Assembly: GCA_000619965.1 (NCBI GenBank)
Contig: JHVD01000006.1
Location: 1-64,000, forward strand
Direction: 5' to 3'
Length of the DNA stretch: 64,000 bases
Origin: Propionibacteriaceae bacterium P6A17
GTDB taxonomy: Bacteria > Actinomycetota > Actinomycetes > Propionibacteriales > Propionibacteriaceae
In this document: piece after piece, positions 17,143 through 27,196 of the stretch
Layout: every line of letters starts with the position of its first letter
Numbering within the stretch: the first letter of the stretch is position 1
Notes under the pieces: model-generated
Told to the model about the DNA's origin: nothing
Databases searched by the model: none
What the model saw: the letters and a program-made list of their open reading frames with translations, nothing else
Made by a program: the position numbers and the translations under genes

Positions 17143-17148
17143 GGCGCC

Positions 17149-18000
17149 ATGCGGATCGACTTGCACACCCACTCGAATTGTTCGGACGGCACCGACTCGC
17201 CGACCATGCTCGTCCACAAGGCCATCGCCGCCGGCCTGGACGTCATCGCACTCACCGACCACGACACGTTCGCGGGCATCGCGGAGGCGCAGGAGGCGGG
17301 CAAGCGATCCGGGCTCAGGGTCCTCAATGGGCTCGAGATATCCACGAAGTTCGAGGGCCGGTCGGTCCACCTGCTCGGCTACGGCTGCGATCCGAGGAAC
17401 GCGGACCTCAAGGCCGAACTCGCGAGGATCCGCGCCGGACGCACCGAGCGCCTGCCGCGCATGGTGGACAACCTCCGGGCAGCGGGCATCGACATCACCA
17501 TCGACGAGGTGTACGCGCAGGCTGGCGACGCGTCGGCGGTCGGCCGGCCCCACGTCGCCGACGTGCTCGTCCGGAAGGGTGTGGTGGCCAGCCGCGACGA
17601 GGCCTTCGCCACCTGGATCGGTGAGGGCCAGCCGGGCTACGCGGAACGCTACGCGTGCCCCGTCGAGGAGGGCATCGACCTGATCCACGGGGCGCGCGGC
17701 GTCGCGCTCATCGCGCACCCGTGGGGACGTGACACCCGCGCGGTGCTGACCGCCGACGTATTCGAGCGGCTGATCCGCGAGCACCAGCTCGACGGAATCG
17801 AGGTGGAGCACCAGGACCACGACGCCGACGCCCGCGAGCTGCTGTTCGAGATGGGTGGGCGCCTGGGCCTGATCCGCACCGGCTCCTCCGACTACCACGG
17901 CAAGGGCAAGGTGGCCCACGAGCTGGGCTGCAACCTCACCCGCGTGCAGGCCTACAACGAGCTTGTCGCGCGGATCCGTCGCCGCGGCGGCATCGTCTGA
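17149..18000 (+). CDS. PHP-domain phosphoesterase (TrpH/RnaAM-like)
   Basis: This is a 283-residue PHP-family metal-dependent phosphoesterase, probably a 3',5'-nucleoside bisphosphate phosphatase/5'-3' oligoribonuclease of the TrpH/RnaAM type. The metal-binding motifs are complete: DLHTHSNCSDGT (residues 4-15), ALTDHDTFAG, GLEIST, ALIAHPWG and the final GSSDYHGKGK. Length matches single-domain PHP proteins. In enterobacteria the homologous gene lies next to trpE; here it precedes trpS, which may be coincidental. It is leaderless, and a small hairpin follows the stop. Confidence 0.85.
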   Translation: MRIDLHTHSNCSDGTDSPTMLVHKAIAAGLDVIALTDHDTFAGIAEAQEAGKRSGLRVLNGLEISTKFEGRSVHLLGYGCDPRNADLKAELARIRAGRTERLPRMVDNLRAAGIDITIDEVYAQAGDASAVGRPHVADVLVRKGVVASRDEAFATWIGEGQPGYAERYACPVEEGIDLIHGARGVALIAHPWGRDTRAVLTADVFERLIREHQLDGIEVEHQDHDADARELLFEMGGRLGLIRTGSSDYHGKGKVAHELGCNLTRVQAYNELVARIRRRGGIV

Positions 18001-18009
18001 GGCCCGCTT

Positions 18010-18026
18010 CGGCCGCGGTGCGGCCG
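18010..18026 (+). terminator. Short hairpin between the PHP gene and trpS
   Basis: CGGCCGC and GCGGCCG form a 7-bp stem with a 3-nt loop ten bases after the PHP stop. No T-run follows. It is a weak terminator candidate that would insulate the trpS promoter. Confidence 0.35.
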
Positions 18027-18041
18027 CCCGCGTCGTGGCGC

Positions 18042-18047
18042 TAGGGT
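18042..18047 (+). promoter_or_regulatory. -10 box, leaderless trpS
   Basis: TAGGGT lies seven bases before the ATG at 18055. An in-frame GTG at 18046 overlaps this box and is therefore unlikely to be the start. Confidence 0.6.
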
Positions 18048-18054
18048 GGAGCCC

Positions 18055-19143
18055 ATGACTGACACCCACGCCGACACCGAGGCCTCCCTGGCTCGCTCCA
18101 CCGAGCGCAGCCTGCGCATCGAGGAGGAGCTCGCACAGGACCCCGGAAAGTTCCGCATCCTGACTGGAGACCGCCCGACAGGCAATCTCCACATCGGGCA
18201 CCTCTTCGGCTCGCTGGAGAATCGCGTGCGGCTCGCGCGCGCGGGCGTCGAGACCATGGTGCTGATCGCGGACTACCAGGTCATCACCGATCGCGACGGC
18301 GTGGGGCCCATCCGGGAGCGCGTGTACTCGCTGCTCACCGACTACCTCGCGGCCGGGCTTGACCCTCAGCAGGTGACGATCTTCACCCACTCCGCGCTGC
18401 CGGAGCTCAACCAGCTCATGCTGCCCTTCCTCTCGCTCGCCACCGACGCCGAGCTCCGGCGCAACCCGACGGTCAAGAGCGAGCTCGACGCCACCCAGGG
18501 CCGCCCCATGTCCGGTCTCATGCTCACCTACCCCGTGCACCAGGCTGCCGACATCCTCTTCTGCAAGGCCAACCTGGTGCCCGTCGGCAAGGACCAGCTC
18601 CCGCACCTCGAGCAGGCTCGCGTGATCGCGCGCCGCTTCGACGAGCGCTACGGGCGCGCCGACGCCGACCACCCCGTGTTCCCCGAGCCGGAGGCGCTGC
18701 TCAGCCGCTCGGGCACCGTGCTCGGCCTGGACGGCGCGAAGATGAGCAAGTCCAGGCACAACACCATCGAACTCGGCTTCACCGCCGACGAGACCGCCAA
18801 GCTCATCAAGCGCGCCGTGACCGACTCGGATCGCCACATCACCTATGAGCCCGAGACCCGGCCCGAGGTCTCGAACCTCGTCAACATCGCGGCGCTCGCG
18901 CTGGGGCGTGAGCCACTGGACGTGGCGGCCGAGCTGGGCGACGCCGGCGGCGGAGGGCTCAAGAAGCTCGTCACCGAGGCGCTCAACGAGTACCTCGCGC
19001 CGCTGCGCGCCCGCCGCGTCGAACTCGCCGCCGACCAGGCCTACCTCGAGCAGGTCCTGCGCGACGGCAACGAGCGCGCCCGCGAAATCGCGGTGCAGAC
19101 CCTCGAAGAGGTCCGCACCGCGATGCAGATGCGTTACTACTGA
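18055..19143 (+). CDS. trpS: Tryptophanyl-tRNA synthetase
   Basis: This is a class I aminoacyl-tRNA synthetase that charges tRNA-Trp (362 residues). The HIGH-type motif reads NLHIGHLFG and the KMSKS motif GAKMSKSRHN. TGDRPTGNLHIGH and HQAADILFCKANLVPVGKDQ are characteristic of TrpRS. The N-terminal extension of ~30 residues before the Rossmann fold is acidic. The ATG at 18055 is set by the leaderless promoter. It is convergent with the downstream helicase gene, with a 40-bp gap. Confidence 0.95.
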   Translation: MTDTHADTEASLARSTERSLRIEEELAQDPGKFRILTGDRPTGNLHIGHLFGSLENRVRLARAGVETMVLIADYQVITDRDGVGPIRERVYSLLTDYLAAGLDPQQVTIFTHSALPELNQLMLPFLSLATDAELRRNPTVKSELDATQGRPMSGLMLTYPVHQAADILFCKANLVPVGKDQLPHLEQARVIARRFDERYGRADADHPVFPEPEALLSRSGTVLGLDGAKMSKSRHNTIELGFTADETAKLIKRAVTDSDRHITYEPETRPEVSNLVNIAALALGREPLDVAAELGDAGGGGLKKLVTEALNEYLAPLRARRVELAADQAYLEQVLRDGNERAREIAVQTLEEVRTAMQMRYY

Positions 19144-19183
19144 GCGGCCCCCGGGCGCGTGGGGCAGAGGACCCCGTCGGCGA

Positions 19184-20605
19184 TCACTCGCCGGCAGGGG
19201 CGCCGGGCTGATCGCCGCGACGATCCACCTCGACGCCGGCACGCACGCGCCGACGGCGACGCCTCGGCGTGGCGGACGACCGCTCGCCGCGGCGACGTTC
19301 GCGGTGCGGGCGTGCGCCCTGCCCGTCCTCGGCGTGGTCGTGCTTGGGCTTCGGCTGGGCGATCCGCCCCTTCGTGCCTTCCGGGATGCCCAGATCCGTG
19401 TACAGGTGGGGCGACGAGGAATACGTCTCGGCGGGCTCCGGCTTGCCCAGGTCGAGGGCCTGGTCGATGAGCTTCCAACGGTGCACGTCGGCCCAGTCGA
19501 CGAGCGTCACGGCCACTCCCGTGTTGCCGGCGCGGCCGGTGCGACCGATGCGGTGCACGTAGGTGGCGTCGTTGTCCGGGCACTCGTAGTTGATGACGTG
19601 GCTCACCCCGGAGATGTCGATGCCGCGGGCGGCGACGTCGGTGGCGACCAGGACCCGGATCGTGCCCTGCCGGAACTTCTTCAGCGAGCGTTCTCTGGCG
19701 GCCTGGTTGAGGTCGCCGTGGATGGAGGCGGCGGCGAACCCGCGGTCCACGAGATCGTCGGAAAGACGCTGGGCGGCCCGCTTGGTGCGCGTGAAGATCA
19801 TGATCTTCTCCGCACCCTCCGCCTGGATGATGCGCGAGACGACCTCGGGCTTGTCGAGGTCGTGGGCCTGGTAGACGAACTGTGTGATGTCCGGCACCGT
19901 CGCCTGCGCGTCCTCGCCCTCGGCGCGGATGTTGATGGGCCGGTTCAGGCGCGAGCGGGCCAGGGACAGGATCTGCGCCGGCATCGTGGCCGAGAACAGC
20001 ATCGTCTGGCGTGACTTGGGCGTCTTGTCGAGGATGCGCTCGACGTCGGGCAGAAAGCCCAGGTCGAGCATCTCGTCGGCCTCGTCGAGGACGAGGACCT
20101 GCACCTGCGACAGGTCGAGCGCGCGCCGCTGGACGAGGTCCAGCAGGCGGCCGGGGGTGCCGACCACGACGTCGACGCCGCGTTCGAGGGCCGCGAGCTG
20201 GTCGTCGTAGGCGGTGCCGCCGTAGATGGTGAGGACGCGCGTGTGCAGCTTGGCTCCGGCGACGGCCATGTCGCGGCCGACCTGCACGGCCAGCTCGCGC
20301 GTGGGCGTCACGACGAGCCCGCGCGGCTTGCCGGAGGGCTTGGCCCCGTCGGCAAGCGCCTCGAGGCGATGCAGCATCGTGACGCCGAACGCCAGCGTCT
20401 TGCCGGTGCCGGTGCGCGCCTGCCCGATGAGGTCGGTGCCGCTCAGCGCGAGCGGAATGGCGAGGGCCTGGATGGCGAACGGCCTCACGATGCCCACATC
20501 CGCGAGGGCCTCCGCGATGGGTTCGGCGACGCCGAGATCCAGGAACGTGTCTTGTGCTACCTGCTCAGTCAGGATCAAACCTCTTGTTCGACGACCGACC
20601 GGCAT
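19184..20605 (-). CDS. DEAD-box ATP-dependent RNA helicase
   Basis: This is a 473-residue RhlE/CshA-type RNA helicase. Motifs are in order: a Q-motif region (PFAIQALAIP), ARTGTGKT, PTRELAVQ, TPGRLLDLV, DEADEML, SAT, then in the second RecA domain IMIFTRTKRAAQ, VATDVAARGID and HRIGRTGRAG. The C-terminal tail from ~400 is strongly basic (RPHRERRRGERSS, RRRRRRVRAG) and likely binds RNA. The start is uncertain: ATG 20605 has no ribosome-binding site, while AAGAGG at 20580-20585 is best spaced for a rare CTG at 20572 and very close to a TTG at 20578. Similarity to other helicases begins only at about VAQDTFLDLGV. Confidence 0.9.
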   Translation of the reverse strand: MPVGRRTRGLILTEQVAQDTFLDLGVAEPIAEALADVGIVRPFAIQALAIPLALSGTDLIGQARTGTGKTLAFGVTMLHRLEALADGAKPSGKPRGLVVTPTRELAVQVGRDMAVAGAKLHTRVLTIYGGTAYDDQLAALERGVDVVVGTPGRLLDLVQRRALDLSQVQVLVLDEADEMLDLGFLPDVERILDKTPKSRQTMLFSATMPAQILSLARSRLNRPINIRAEGEDAQATVPDITQFVYQAHDLDKPEVVSRIIQAEGAEKIMIFTRTKRAAQRLSDDLVDRGFAAASIHGDLNQAARERSLKKFRQGTIRVLVATDVAARGIDISGVSHVINYECPDNDATYVHRIGRTGRAGNTGVAVTLVDWADVHRWKLIDQALDLGKPEPAETYSSSPHLYTDLGIPEGTKGRIAQPKPKHDHAEDGQGARPHRERRRGERSSATPRRRRRRVRAGVEVDRRGDQPGAPAGE

Positions 20606-20638
20606 GGCGGTCGGGCGGGGCGAGGTGCCCCACGGCTG

Positions 20639-20644
20639 ATCCTA
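20639..20644 (-). promoter_or_regulatory. Candidate -10 box for the DEAD-box helicase
   Basis: TAGGAT on the minus strand lies 33 bases before the ATG at 20605. The leader contains a GACCG/CGGTC hairpin around that ATG, which could affect start choice. Confidence 0.35.
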
Positions 20645-20654
20645 TCAGCGACGC

Positions 20655-20882
20655 TCAGACGGCGCCGAAGCCGACGGGGCGAGCGTTGGGGGAGCCGAAC
20701 TCGATGTAGCCGATGCGCTTGGCGGGGACGATGACCTTGCGGCCCTTGACGTCGTCGAGCTCCAGGATGCCGCCGTCGGTCTCCAGGGCCGCCGCGAGGC
20801 GGTCGCGGACCTCCTCGACGTGCTCCTCGGACTCGAGCGTGACCTCGCGGGCGACGTCCGCGATGCCGAGCTTGATCTCCAT
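20655..20882 (-). CDS. DUF3107 family protein
   Basis: This is a 75-residue protein of the actinobacterial DUF3107 family, function unknown. The short alpha/beta sequence is characteristic: MEIKLGIADVAREVTLES, a helix EHVEEVRDRLAAALE, then LELDDVKGRKVIVPAKRIGY and a C-terminal VGFGAV. A good AAGGAAT ribosome-binding site lies before the ATG at 20882. A minus-strand TAGGAT at 20932-20937 is the probable -10 box. It lies upstream of, and in the same direction as, the helicase gene, as is common in actinomycetes. Confidence 0.85.
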   Translation of the reverse strand: MEIKLGIADVAREVTLESEEHVEEVRDRLAAALETDGGILELDDVKGRKVIVPAKRIGYIEFGSPNARPVGFGAV

Positions 20883-20931
20883 GGGGATTCCTTCCGGGTG
20901 AAGACGGGCGGCCGAACGGGCCGTCGAGCAA

Positions 20932-20937
20932 ATCCTA
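20932..20937 (-). promoter_or_regulatory. Candidate -10 box for the DUF3107 gene
   Basis: TAGGAT on the minus strand lies about 50 bases upstream of the DUF3107 ATG. The leader carries the AAGGAAT ribosome-binding site. Confidence 0.35.
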
Positions 20938-21014
20938 GCCCCGGCCGCAAACCGGGATGCGGTGCCGCTAGTTGGCCGTCGCGGGCACGAAGCGGGCGCA
21001 GCGCGCGACTGGGG

Positions 21015-21020
21015 TTAAAT
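21015..21020 (+). promoter_or_regulatory. Weak -10-like box before hisI
   Basis: TTAAAT lies seven bases before the ATG at 21028. It departs from the TAnnnT pattern at position two but has the leaderless spacing. Confidence 0.3.
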
Positions 21021-21027
21021 GGGGGTC

Positions 21028-21339
21028 ATGGTGGAGATCACGTGGAATGCCGACGGTCTGGTGCCGGCCATCGCCCAGGATGCGGAGTCCGGGGAGGTGC
21101 TGATGATGGCGTGGATGAACGAGGAATCCCTGCGCCGCACGCTCGCCACGGGCAGGGCCACGTACTGGTCGCGCAGCAGGCAGGAGTACTGGGTCAAGGG
21201 CGAGACCTCCGGACACATCCAGGAGGTGCGCAGCATCGCCGTCGACTGCGACGCCGACACCCTCCTGTTGCAGGTACACCAGTCCGGCGCCGCCTGCCAC
21301 ACGGGCAATCGCACCTGCTTCTTCCGGGAGCTGTCGTGA
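21028..21339 (+). CDS. hisI: Phosphoribosyl-AMP cyclohydrolase
   Basis: This enzyme opens the purine ring of phosphoribosyl-AMP in the third step of histidine synthesis. It has 103 residues, the usual length of the stand-alone enzyme. Diagnostic metal-binding motifs are [11 protein letters not shown] and the Cys-rich [12 protein letters not shown]; the core also has [13 protein letters not shown] and [18 protein letters not shown] 21028 was chosen over ATG 21019, which overlaps the -10-like box. It is coupled to trpE by a GTGA overlap and is about 20 kb from the main his cluster. Confidence 0.93.
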   Translation: MVEITWNADGLVPAIAQDAESGEVLMMAWMNEESLRRTLATGRATYWSRSRQEYWVKGETSGHIQEVRSIAVDCDADTLLLQVHQSGAACHTGNRTCFFRELS

Positions 21340-22811
21340 TCGGCCTCGACGAGTTCAAGCGGCTCGGGGCCACCCACCGCGTCGTCCCCGTCGCGACGCG
21401 GCTGGTGGCCGACGACCTCACCGCGGTCGCGCTCTACGACCAGCTGTGCGTCGGCCGCGCCGGCACGTTCCTGCTCGAGTCCGCGGAGGCGGGGGTCTGG
21501 AGCCGGTACTCCATCGTCGGCGTGCGTTCGGACGCGATGCTTTCGGCCAAGGGCCAGCGCGCCGCCTGGAGCGGTCGGGAGATCGCTCGGCTCCCGTCGA
21601 AGGGGAATGCGCTGACGATGCTCGCCGATGCGCTCGAGGTGCTCGCCACCGAGCCGGATCCGGAGCTGCCGCCGTTCCACGCTGGGCTCGTCGGGTTCCT
21701 CGGCTACGACGTCGTCCGCCACCTGGAGCGCCTGCCGGAGGTCGCCGTCGACGACCTCGACCTGCCCGACCTGCTGTTCCTCCTGACCAGCGAGGTGGCC
21801 ATCCTCGACCACCACCGCGGCGAGGTGTGGCTCATCGCCAACGCCATCAACTGGGACGACTCCCCCGAGCGCATCGAGCAGGCCTACGACGCCGCGGTCG
21901 CCGCCGTCGGGGCCATGCAGGAGCGGCTGCGGACGCCGCGCAGACCGCTCACGTCGCAGGTCGGCGAGCCCGGTGCCGTCACCTGCCACCGCCAGCGCAC
22001 GAGCGAGGAGTACCAGGGACTCGTGCGCGAGGCGCAGGAGGAGATCCGCGACGGCGAAGCCTTCCAGATCGTGGTCTCGCAGCGCTTCGACGTCACCACC
22101 TCCGCCCGCCCGTTCGACGTGTACCGTGCGCTGCGCACCACCAACCCGAGCCCCTACATGTACTTCCTCTCCCTCGACGGGTTCTCGGTCGTCGGGGCAT
22201 CGCCGGAGGCGCTCGTGACGGTGGCCGACCGTCGGGTGACCACGAGGCCGATCGCGGGCTCCCGGCCGCGCGGTGCGACGCCCGAGGAGGACAAGCGGCT
22301 GGAGGCGCAGTTGCGCGCCGACGAGAAGGAGCGCGCCGAGCACGTCATGCTCGTCGATCTGGGGCGCAACGATCTGGGCCGCATCTGCGAGCCCGGCAGC
22401 GTCACCGTCGAATCCATGCTGCAGGTGCACCGTTACTCGCACATCATGCACCTCGAGGCGGAGGTCAGCGGCCGGCTGCGCGCCGACCGCAGCGCCCTGG
22501 ACGCGGTCCTGGCGTGCTTCCCCGCAGGGACGTTGTCGGGGGCGCCGAAGGTGCGCGCGATGGAGATCATCGAGCGGCTGGAGGCGTCGCGTCGCGGCGT
22601 CTACGGCGGTGTCGTCGGGTACTTCGACTTCGCGGGCAATGCCGACGTCGCCATCGCCATCCGCACCGCGGTGATCCGCGACGGCGTCGCCCACGTCCAG
22701 TCAGGGGCGGGCATCGTCGCCGACTCGGTCCCGGAGCTCGAGGACGCCGAATGCTCGCACAAGGCGCGGGCGGTGCTCACGGCGATCGCGAGGGCCGAAT
22801 CGTGGACCTGA
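21336..22811 (+). CDS. trpE: Anthranilate synthase component I
   Basis: TrpE converts chorismate to anthranilate with ammonia from TrpG (491 residues). The chorismate-binding core is intact: [63 protein letters not shown] and the C-terminal [16 protein letters not shown]. The N-terminal regulatory part has the LLESAEAG-x-WSRYSIVG motif associated with tryptophan feedback inhibition. The GTG overlaps the hisI stop. No trpG or trpD is encoded in the window. Confidence 0.95.
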   Translation: MIGLDEFKRLGATHRVVPVATRLVADDLTAVALYDQLCVGRAGTFLLESAEAGVWSRYSIVGVRSDAMLSAKGQRAAWSGREIARLPSKGNALTMLADALEVLATEPDPELPPFHAGLVGFLGYDVVRHLERLPEVAVDDLDLPDLLFLLTSEVAILDHHRGEVWLIANAINWDDSPERIEQAYDAAVAAVGAMQERLRTPRRPLTSQVGEPGAVTCHRQRTSEEYQGLVREAQEEIRDGEAFQIVVSQRFDVTTSARPFDVYRALRTTNPSPYMYFLSLDGFSVVGASPEALVTVADRRVTTRPIAGSRPRGATPEEDKRLEAQLRADEKERAEHVMLVDLGRNDLGRICEPGSVTVESMLQVHRYSHIMHLEAEVSGRLRADRSALDAVLACFPAGTLSGAPKVRAMEIIERLEASRRGVYGGVVGYFDFAGNADVAIAIRTAVIRDGVAHVQSGAGIVADSVPELEDAECSHKARAVLTAIARAESWT

Positions 22812-23179
22812 CCGGCAGGCTGCCCGTCACGACGCTGGCGCTGCTCGCCTCCCTGTGCACGGGCATCGCGGGCAACGCCCTGGGTGCCCCCGCGTCGACG
22901 GGCGTCGCCTGGGCGGTGCTCGCCGGGTTCGGCCTGTCGATGATGGTGCACGGCCGTGCGCTGCAGGTCCTCGGCGGGCTCACCGGCGCCCTCGCGGTGC
23001 TGGGGGGAGTCGTCGCGTCGGGAGAGCGGCCGTGGCTCATCGCAGGTTTCGCGGCCGCACTCGTGGCGGCCGCCGGGATCATTTGGCGGGGGCCGACGTG
23101 GCGCCGGCGGTCGCGCGAGGGCCAGCAGCGGGTCGACATGTGGCGCTCGCTCGACGAGGGTCAGGACCCGACGCTGTGA
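22802..23179 (+). CDS. Trp biosynthesis-associated membrane protein (TIGR02234-like)
   Basis: This is a 125-residue membrane protein with about three to four hydrophobic helices (LALLASLCTGIAGNALG, AVLAGFGLSMMV, GLTGALAVLGGVV, GFAAALVAAAGIIW) and a short basic tail. It ends in MWRSLDEGQDPTL, the conserved W-x2-L-D-x-G-x-D-P-T ending of the actinobacterial family found beside trpE. Its role is unproven; regulation or transport of tryptophan intermediates has been suggested only by position. The GTG start overlaps the trpE stop by 10 bp. Confidence 0.8.
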   Translation: MDLTGRLPVTTLALLASLCTGIAGNALGAPASTGVAWAVLAGFGLSMMVHGRALQVLGGLTGALAVLGGVVASGERPWLIAGFAAALVAAAGIIWRGPTWRRRSREGQQRVDMWRSLDEGQDPTL

Positions 23180-23220
23180 CCACCGCTTCCGGGCGGGAGG
23201 CGTCTTCAGCGCGGGGCGCC

Positions 23221-23226
23221 TAGACT
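23221..23226 (+). promoter_or_regulatory. -10 box, leaderless DUF2231-cytochrome b5 gene
   Basis: TAGACT lies seven bases before the ATG at 23234. Confidence 0.55.
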
Positions 23227-23233
23227 GGCGCCC

Positions 23234-23947
23234 ATGGTCTCGCTGCCGCTGCATCCCCTCCTCGTCCACCTTCCGGTCGTGTTGCTGCCGTTGGCGGCGA
23301 TCGGGATGATCTTCCTCACCGTCCAGCCCAAGGCGCGCCGTCGGCTCTCGATTCCGCTGCTGGTGGTGCTCGTCGTCGGATTCGCGACGGCCTTCCTCGC
23401 CGCGGAGACGGGGGAGAGCCTCGCCCCGTACGTCGGCGGCGCCCCGAGGGACCACGCGGAGCTGGGCGGCTGGCTGGTGTGGGCTGCAGGCCTGTTCACG
23501 GTCGTCGGTGGCGGTTGGCTGCTGTGGGTGCGCCGGGACGTGCGCGTGGCGGGACGCCGCGACGAGCTCGCCAGCCGCAAGATGCTGATCGGCCTCGTGG
23601 CCTCCATGCTGGGGCTCGGCGTCCTGGCGCTGACGGTGCTCGTCGGCCACTCCGGGGCCCGCTCGGTCTGGGAGGAGGTCGTCAACCCGCCCGAGCCGAC
23701 CGCGCCGGGAGAGGGCGTGACGATGCTCGAGGTGTCCCGCCACAACACCGATGCGGACTGCTGGGTGGCCATCGACGGCAACGCCTACGACCTCACCGGG
23801 TGGCTGCCCAACCATCCTGGCGGCCCCAGCAAGGTGGGCCGGATCTGCGGGACGGACGCCACGGACCAGTTCGCGCGCCAGCACGCCGAGCAGGAGCGGC
23901 CCAACCAGACCTTGGAGCACTACCTCATCGGCAGCATCGTCGGCTGA
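23234..23947 (+). CDS. DUF2231-like membrane domain fused to a cytochrome b5-like heme domain
   Basis: This is a 237-residue fusion. Residues 1-145 form four hydrophobic helices beginning HPLLVHLPVVLLPLAAIG, the hallmark of DUF2231-type membrane proteins, with further His residues at 74 and 139. Residues ~160-237 are a cytochrome b5-like domain: VSRHNTDADCWVAIDGNAYD, WLPNHPGG with axial ligand H194, and FARQHAEQ with probable second ligand H217. The heme domain would face one side of the membrane and could pass electrons to or from the membrane part. It lies inside the trp region but has its own leaderless promoter, and is convergent with mutY, with seven bases between the genes. Confidence 0.8.
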   Translation: MVSLPLHPLLVHLPVVLLPLAAIGMIFLTVQPKARRRLSIPLLVVLVVGFATAFLAAETGESLAPYVGGAPRDHAELGGWLVWAAGLFTVVGGGWLLWVRRDVRVAGRRDELASRKMLIGLVASMLGLGVLALTVLVGHSGARSVWEEVVNPPEPTAPGEGVTMLEVSRHNTDADCWVAIDGNAYDLTGWLPNHPGGPSKVGRICGTDATDQFARQHAEQERPNQTLEHYLIGSIVG

Positions 23948-23954
23948 GGCCGGC

Positions 23955-24818
23955 TCACGGGAGCCGCAGCCCGTCGTCGCAGCGCACGGCGAGTCCGTCG
24001 GAGATCAGTGAGGCGACGGCGCGTTCCAACTGGGCCGGGTCGTGCCACAGGGCCCGCACCGACGCCGGCGGAAGGGCGTCGTCGCTGGCGCGCAGTGCCG
24101 CCATCACCCGGCCGCGGGCTTGGCGGTCGCTGCCCTCGAAGCGGGGCTGCGGCGCGCGTCGAGGTGGTGCATTGTCTGGCCGGCCCGCGGCAAGCCACGC
24201 GCACGAGTCGGCCAGCGGGCACGCGTCGCAGTCCGGGGAGCGGGCCGTGCACACCAGCGCCCCCAGCTCCATCAGCGCGGCGCTCACGACGGCCGCCTCG
24301 CCCGGGTCGTCGGGCAGGAGCCGTTCGACGTCGACGAGATCCCGCCGCTTCGGCGGGCCCTGGTCGGCCACGCCGTGGACCAGGCGGGCGACGACCCGCC
24401 GCACGTTCGTGTCCACCACCGGCGCGCGTACGCCGTGGTGGAACACCGCCACCGCGCGGGCCGTGTAGTCGCCCACCCCCGGCAACGCCAACAGCGCGTC
24501 GACATCCGCGGGCACCTCGCCACCGTGACGCTCGACGATGGCCCTGGCCGCGTCCTGCAGTCGCAGCGCGCGTCGCGGGTACCCGAGGTTGCCCCAGGCC
24601 CGCAGCACGTCCGCGCTCGGCGCGGCGGCGAGGGCGGCCGGGTCCGGCCAGCGGGCGAGCCACGCGTCGATCTCGACGGCCACTCGCGCCGCCTGGGTCT
24701 GCTGCAGCATGACCTCGCTCACGAGCGTGCCCCACGCGGGGAAGCCGGGGCGCCGCCACGGCAGGTCGCGCGCGTGACGGGCGTACCAGCCGGAGAGCGG
24801 GACGAGGACGTCGGGCAT
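23955..24818 (-). CDS. mutY: A/G-specific adenine glycosylase MutY
   Basis: MutY removes adenine mispaired with 8-oxoguanine (287 residues). The N-terminal catalytic part has [20 protein letters not shown] with the catalytic Glu of the SEVMLQQT segment. The helix-hairpin-helix is [15 protein letters not shown], with the catalytic Asp in [10 protein letters not shown]. The [4Fe-4S] cluster ligands follow the C-x6-C-x2-C-x5-C pattern in [17 protein letters not shown]. The C-terminal NUDIX-like recognition domain of long MutY proteins is missing; a short helical domain replaces it, as in many actinomycetes. The start is leaderless. Confidence 0.93.
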   Translation of the reverse strand: MPDVLVPLSGWYARHARDLPWRRPGFPAWGTLVSEVMLQQTQAARVAVEIDAWLARWPDPAALAAAPSADVLRAWGNLGYPRRALRLQDAARAIVERHGGEVPADVDALLALPGVGDYTARAVAVFHHGVRAPVVDTNVRRVVARLVHGVADQGPPKRRDLVDVERLLPDDPGEAAVVSAALMELGALVCTARSPDCDACPLADSCAWLAAGRPDNAPPRRAPQPRFEGSDRQARGRVMAALRASDDALPPASVRALWHDPAQLERAVASLISDGLAVRCDDGLRLP

Positions 24819-24824
24819 GGGGGC

Positions 24825-24830
24825 ACCCTA
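24825..24830 (-). promoter_or_regulatory. -10 box, leaderless mutY
   Basis: TAGGGT on the minus strand lies six bases before the ATG at 24818. Confidence 0.55.
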
Positions 24831-24922
24831 CCCGTGTCACCAGTTGGATGCGCCGGCGCTTGACTACCGCCTGGGGATGCTTCCCGGTATTGTCCGGGAC
24901 AGAAGCTCAGGAAAGGGACACG

Positions 24923-25129
24923 ATGGCGCGTCAAGCTCGTTACTACCACCACGGCCAATCCCCGGCGGCATGGGCCGGCACGATCATCGCCACGATCGGC
25001 TTCATCGCCACGACCGTCGGCATCTTCATGGGCCCCAACTGGGTGGTCACCATCGTCGGCGCTGCGCTCGTCGTGATCGCAGGCCTGGTCACCATGGTGT
25101 TGAAGGCGATGGGCCTGGGCCAGCCGTGA
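24923..25129 (+). CDS. HGxxPAAW (DUF6704-like) membrane microprotein
   Basis: This is a 68-residue protein with two membrane helices ([20 protein letters not shown] and [20 protein letters not shown]) preceded by [11 protein letters not shown]. The HGxxPAAW motif defines a small actinobacterial family encoded just before trpC. Its function is unknown. A good GGAAAGGGA ribosome-binding site lies before the ATG, and TATTGT at 24888-24893 may be the -10 box. The stop overlaps the trpC start as GTGA, so the pair is translationally coupled. Confidence 0.8.
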   Translation: MARQARYYHHGQSPAAWAGTIIATIGFIATTVGIFMGPNWVVTIVGAALVVIAGLVTMVLKAMGLGQP

Positions 25130-25902
25130 GCGTCCTCGACTCCATCATCGCTGGAGTCCGGGAGGATCTGGAGGGACGTCGCGCGCAGGTCCCGCTGTCC
25201 GCCCTCGAACGTGCCGTGCCCGCGTCGCCCGCCCCGCTCGACCCGATGCCGGCACTGCGCAGCGACTCGCTGAGCGTCATCGCGGAGGTCAAGCGCAGTT
25301 CGCCGTCGAAGGGTGCCCTGGCCGAGATTCCGGACCCGGCGTCGCTCGCCCGACAGTACGAGGCAGGCGGGGCTGCGGCGATCTCGGTGCTGACGGAGGC
25401 GCGACGCTTCCATGGCTCGCTGTCCGACCTCGACGCGGTCCGCGCCCAGGTGGGGGTGCCGCTGCTGCGCAAGGACTTCATGGTCGACGAGTACCAGTTC
25501 CTCGAGGCCCGCGTGCACGGAGCGAGCCTCGTGCTGCTGATCGTCGCGGCGCTCACCGACGCCGAGCTCCGGAGGTTCCTAGGCCTGGCCGGCCAGCTCG
25601 GCCTCACGGCGCTCGTCGAGGTGCACACCGACGACGAGGCCCGCCGGGCAGTGGACCTCGGGGCGGGACTCGTCGGGGTCAACAACCGCAACCTGAAGAC
25701 CCTCGACGTCGACCTCGCCAACTTCGGCCGGCTCGCAGGGCTCCTCCCCGACGGCACCACGCGCGTTGCCGAGTCGGGCATCCTTTCGCCCGACGATGCC
25801 CGTCGCGTCCGCGACGAGGGGGCGGACGCGGTCCTCGTCGGCGAGGCGCTGGTGCGCGACGGCAACCCGCGCGAGGCCGTCGCGGCGCTGCGCATCCCCT
25901 GA
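25126..25902 (+). CDS. trpC: Indole-3-glycerol phosphate synthase
   Basis: This TIM-barrel enzyme closes the indole ring from CdRP in tryptophan synthesis (258 residues). Family motifs: [15 protein letters not shown] with the catalytic Lys, [62 protein letters not shown] and VAESGIL. No TrpF domain is fused to it, so phosphoribosylanthranilate isomerase must come from elsewhere, most likely PriA at 45435. The GTG start overlaps the microprotein stop. Confidence 0.95.
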   Translation: MSVLDSIIAGVREDLEGRRAQVPLSALERAVPASPAPLDPMPALRSDSLSVIAEVKRSSPSKGALAEIPDPASLARQYEAGGAAAISVLTEARRFHGSLSDLDAVRAQVGVPLLRKDFMVDEYQFLEARVHGASLVLLIVAALTDAELRRFLGLAGQLGLTALVEVHTDDEARRAVDLGAGLVGVNNRNLKTLDVDLANFGRLAGLLPDGTTRVAESGILSPDDARRVRDEGADAVLVGEALVRDGNPREAVAALRIP

Positions 25903-25952
25903 GGCCCGGCGGGCGCCCCCGGACGGCGGTGGGCCCCCGCGGCCGATGCGGC

Positions 25953-25958
25953 TAGGCT
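25953..25958 (+). promoter_or_regulatory. -10 box, leaderless trpB
   Basis: TAGGCT lies seven bases before the ATG at 25966. trpBA and the SCO1-like gene may thus be transcribed independently of trpC. Confidence 0.6.
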
Positions 25959-25965
25959 AGCCGCC

Positions 25966-27195
<1,230 letters not shown>

Positions 27196-27196
27196 C

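Noticed and set aside
20560-20590. Minus-strand sequence GAGGTTTGATCCTGACTGAG resembling the start of 16S rRNA
   Set aside because: The similarity covers only about 20 bases at the start of the helicase gene; no rRNA sequence follows.
20567-20633. 22-codon GTG frame (start 20633, minus strand) overlapping the helicase start
   Set aside because: It lies five bases after the -10 box, shorter than the other leaderless starts, and has no conserved feature, so it was not called.
24860-24893. TTGACT...TATTGT as a classic promoter before the HGxxPAAW gene
   Set aside because: The spacing is 22 bp, too long for a normal -35/-10 pair; only the -10 was kept as a possibility.
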